Source: Evansella caseinilytica (GTDB lineage Bacteria; Bacillota; Bacilli; Bacillales; Salisediminibacteriaceae). From it: a DNA stretch of 64,000 bases. Made by a program: the position numbers and the translations under genes. The notes under the pieces were generated by a model. The model was not told the DNA's origin and did not search any database. It worked only from the letters and a program-made list of their open reading frames with translations. Below, in pieces: positions 62,242-64,000 of the stretch (the first letter of the stretch is position 1; every line of letters begins with the position of its first letter). Location: assembly GCF_900107275.1 (NCBI RefSeq), contig NZ_FNPI01000002.1, positions 186,001-250,000 on the forward strand, read 5' to 3'.

Positions 62242-62703
62242 ATGAGCAGATGCAACAATCAATCCGGGTATACGCTGCTGGAAATGATCGGTGTCGTATT
62301 CCTTCTGTCCGCCGCGCTGCTCGTTTGTTTTCCAATGTTTCAGCAAGTCAATGAAGCGAAACATGTACAGTATTTTTTCAAGCAGCTGGAACTGGATTTA
62401 TATGAGGGACAGATGACGGCAATCCTCGACGGCACGACGGTGGCTCTGGAGTTTTCCAACGACGGTGAACATTATACCGTGAAAAATTTACAGACATCCG
62501 TAAAGAAACGGCCTTTTCCGAAAGGAATGACGGTGGTAAAAGGAACATTGGATTTAAACGGCCTGCGTTTTTTGCCTGCAGGTACGATTTCCGGCTCAGG
62601 TACACTGAAGTTTTATCACAAACAGGATGTGTACTCACTCGTTCTTCAATTTGTCAGGGGGCGATTTTATGTTGAAAAAAACGGCGGGGTTTTCGTTTAT
62701 TGA
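62242..62703 (+). CDS. comGD: Minor pseudopilin ComGD
   Basis: A 153-residue pseudopilin with signal QSGYTLLEMIGVVFLLSAAL, whose cleavage site is after G. The C-terminal part is beta-rich (TTVALEFSNDGEHYTVKNLQ). It begins 3 nt after comGC stop and overlaps comGE by 35 nt. It fits the GspH/ComGD type in gene order and size. It contributes to the pseudopilus tip or initiation complex by analogy with type II secretion. Confidence 0.88.
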   Translation: MSRCNNQSGYTLLEMIGVVFLLSAALLVCFPMFQQVNEAKHVQYFFKQLELDLYEGQMTAILDGTTVALEFSNDGEHYTVKNLQTSVKKRPFPKGMTVVKGTLDLNGLRFLPAGTISGSGTLKFYHKQDVYSLVLQFVRGRFYVEKNGGVFVY

Positions 62704-62992
62704 AGTGATGGTTTCGTTGGTCCTCTTTGCATTGACTGTCGGCACCATTTTGCCGGCGGTGGTCCTCGTGCAAAAGGAGCGCTCGGCAATTCGGGAAGAA
62801 CGGCTGGCAGAGGAGTATTTGCTTGATGTATACAATCGTATTTATTACGAAGGGGAAGCTGTCGCATCGCACCATGTGAGTAAAAATGGTACCGAATACC
62901 AACTGACGATTCGGCAGGAACCCGTTGAGGGAGTATGTATTACCTGGAGAGGGAGGAATGCAAGACAATATGAGCGATGTCTTACGAAATAA
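62669..62992 (+). CDS. comGE: Minor pseudopilin ComGE
   Basis: A 107-residue pseudopilin. Signal TAGFSFIEVMVSLVLFALTV carries the G/F cleavage site and Glu5. The start is the ATG at 62669, with CAGGGGG upstream; the longer frame from 62627 lacks one. It overlaps comGD (35 nt) and comGF (35 nt), indicating tight coupling. Size and place agree with ComGE; the sequence after the helix is poorly conserved across the family, so assignment is mainly by order. Confidence 0.85.
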   Translation: MLKKTAGFSFIEVMVSLVLFALTVGTILPAVVLVQKERSAIREERLAEEYLLDVYNRIYYEGEAVASHHVSKNGTEYQLTIRQEPVEGVCITWRGRNARQYERCLTK

Positions 62993-63452
62993 ATCTTCCG
63001 CCGGCATGACGATGCTCGAGCTGCTGATTAGCTTCGCGATTTTCATGATAATCTCCTCGATGGTTCCGCTTGTTTTCAGCTGTTTGACCAAACCGGATGT
63101 TCAAACGATCTCCCATGAAGAACAAACATTGTTTTTTTTCCAGCTTCAATTAGATTTTCGCTCAAGCAGTGATTTTTGGACAAACGAGCAAGGAACGATT
63201 CTCTTTTTTACACGGCCGGCGGATGGCGCGGTAATTCAGTATGAACTGTATCAGGATAAAGTCCGCCGTAGAGTGAACAACGCAGGGCACGAGGTTTTCC
63301 TGCAACGGGTAAATGATTTTCAGGTGCAGGCGGAAGCGTTTGGCATTTCTGTCGAAATCAGCGGAAAAGGGGATTTTCACCGCGCTGTCACTATCGTACA
63401 CCCGCGCTATTTCAGCAACTTAAGCGAGGTGCAGGATAATAATGAAAAATGA
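62958..63452 (+). CDS. comGF: Minor pseudopilin ComGF
   Basis: A 164-residue pseudopilin. Signal SAGMTMLELLISFAIFMIIS has the G/M cleavage site. It contains the ComGF-like middle EEQTLFFFQLQLDFRSSSDF and a beta-rich end. Two starts are possible: ATG 62958 (GGAGAGG 5 nt upstream) or ATG 62970; I prefer the first. It overlaps comGG by 11 nt. Role by analogy: minor pilin in the initiation complex with ComGD, ComGE and ComGG. Confidence 0.85.
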   Translation: MQDNMSDVLRNKSSAGMTMLELLISFAIFMIISSMVPLVFSCLTKPDVQTISHEEQTLFFFQLQLDFRSSSDFWTNEQGTILFFTRPADGAVIQYELYQDKVRRRVNNAGHEVFLQRVNDFQVQAEAFGISVEISGKGDFHRAVTIVHPRYFSNLSEVQDNNEK

Positions 63453-63825
63453 AAAAGGAATGGCGTTGCTGTTGACCGTTGTGATGTTATTTGTGTTAAC
63501 ATCGCTGCTGCTGCACCTGCTATCTGTTTATGAAAGTGAAAAGCTGTTTTTGCAAATGGAAAAGGATTGGCATTCGTTGGATCATTTGCTACTGACCGGA
63601 ATGGAGGAAGTCCTTTCGCTGCTGGAGCAGGGAAAGTCAGGAGACCTGGCCGCAGGCAAGCTGAATTACAGCGATGGCGTAGTACATTATCAAATAACGC
63701 GGACAGCCGGAAGCGAGCAGACGATATTTCTGCAGGCAGAACTGTTTTCCGGGAGAACACGCCACGTGAAAATGACGCGAAACGCTATCAGCGGAGAGAT
63801 CGCACAGTGGGTGGAGGGCGGTTGA
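63442..63825 (+). CDS. comGG: Competence protein ComGG
   Basis: A 127-residue protein. The N-terminus KNEKGMALLLTVVMLFVLTS is a GspK-like signal: G followed by M-A without the Glu5 of other pseudopilins. The rest is small and polar. It closes the comG operon. ATG behind GAGG. In GspK-type proteins absence of Glu5 marks the tip subunit. After the stop, the last 175 nt of the window hold no gene I recognise. Confidence 0.88.
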   Translation: MKNEKGMALLLTVVMLFVLTSLLLHLLSVYESEKLFLQMEKDWHSLDHLLLTGMEEVLSLLEQGKSGDLAAGKLNYSDGVVHYQITRTAGSEQTIFLQAELFSGRTRHVKMTRNAISGEIAQWVEGG

Positions 63826-64000
63826 ACACACTGACAGGATGCCAAGCCATTTCTCTATCCGGAAAAATGCGATTGACGAACATCCGCAAACCTATGAACC
63901 GGTCGCTGAAGAACAGCAAAGCTTTTGCAACCGATAAGCATGGACGAGCAGCCGGAAAAAATATTTTAGTTTTACCGGAATAACATCCACGGTTGCAGGC

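Noticed and set aside
63826-64000. Start of a further gene after comGG (short frames from 63822 and 63849)
   Set aside because: Neither frame has a recognised product or a clear SD; the window ends too soon to judge.

Overview
The window looks like a chromosomal segment of a spore-forming Bacillaceae bacterium outside the B. subtilis group. It follows the B. subtilis yqfP-to-comG gene order closely (ispH-yqfQ-cshB-nfo-yqfT, yqfX-ispG-yqfZ, yqgB, sodA-yqgE-pbpA, yqzC/yqzD, rpmG-yqgN-yqgO-gluP-yqgQ-glcK-yqgU-yqgV-yqgW-yqgX-yqgY, comGA-GG). Shine-Dalgarno sites are strong (GGAGG type). Many genes start with GTG or TTG, often just downstream of an ATG that is too close to the SD. A GerA/SpoVAF-type germination protein, SinI/SinR-like proteins and the comG operon indicate sporulation, biofilm and competence capacity.

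Layout. 0.5-6.4 kb: ispH, a CarD/CdnL-like RNA polymerase-binding protein, yqfQ, cshB, nfo, yqfT. 6.7-10.5 kb: ppk and ppx (polyphosphate synthesis and breakdown). 11-14 kb: zinc uptake operon znuC-znuB-znuB2-zur behind a Zur-like operator. 14-20 kb: yqfX, ispG, yqfZ, an MFS exporter, a secreted DUF1002 protein, an NfeD protein. 20-22.4 kb: a rearranged Sin module: an orphan 43-residue SinI-like protein, an HTH-only SinR-like protein, and a full-length SinR. 22.7-29 kb: yqgB, Na/Pi cotransporter, three tRNAs, HesB-like protein, sodA, yqgE, and a candidate structured RNA. 29-34 kb: pbpA, yqzC/yqzD, an orphan gene, rpmG. 34-47 kb: yqgN, ldh, yqgO, a HAD phosphatase, rhomboid gluP, a spoVAF-like gene, yqgQ, glcK, yqgU, and an in-frame DUF1385-YqgV fusion. 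47-54 kb: a DctS/DctR/DctB-type sensor module followed by a TAXI-type TRAP transporter. 54-59 kb: yqgW, yqgX, a MidA-type methyltransferase, yqgY, a SufR-like regulator, a YtxH protein, tRNA-Gln. 59.5-63.8 kb: comGA-comGG, interrupted by about 300 bp carrying a small antisense ORF.

The most unusual feature is a set of dispersed non-coding palindromic repeats sharing the core TTCAAAAAGAT/ATCTTTTTGAA. A 44-nt hairpin of fixed 18-8-18 geometry recurs with different but self-complementary outer arms. It occurs alone, at the end of a MITE-like element of about 140-360 bp (family A; one copy flanked by a perfect 9-bp direct repeat), and around a second hairpin element (family D) that forms a 130-bp tandem array upstream of the zinc operon. 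Family B shares the same terminal motif. None of these encodes a conserved protein. They sit in intergenic gaps, supply the end of yqgE, and may have split a small-RNA gene. No transposase, prophage or CRISPR array was seen.
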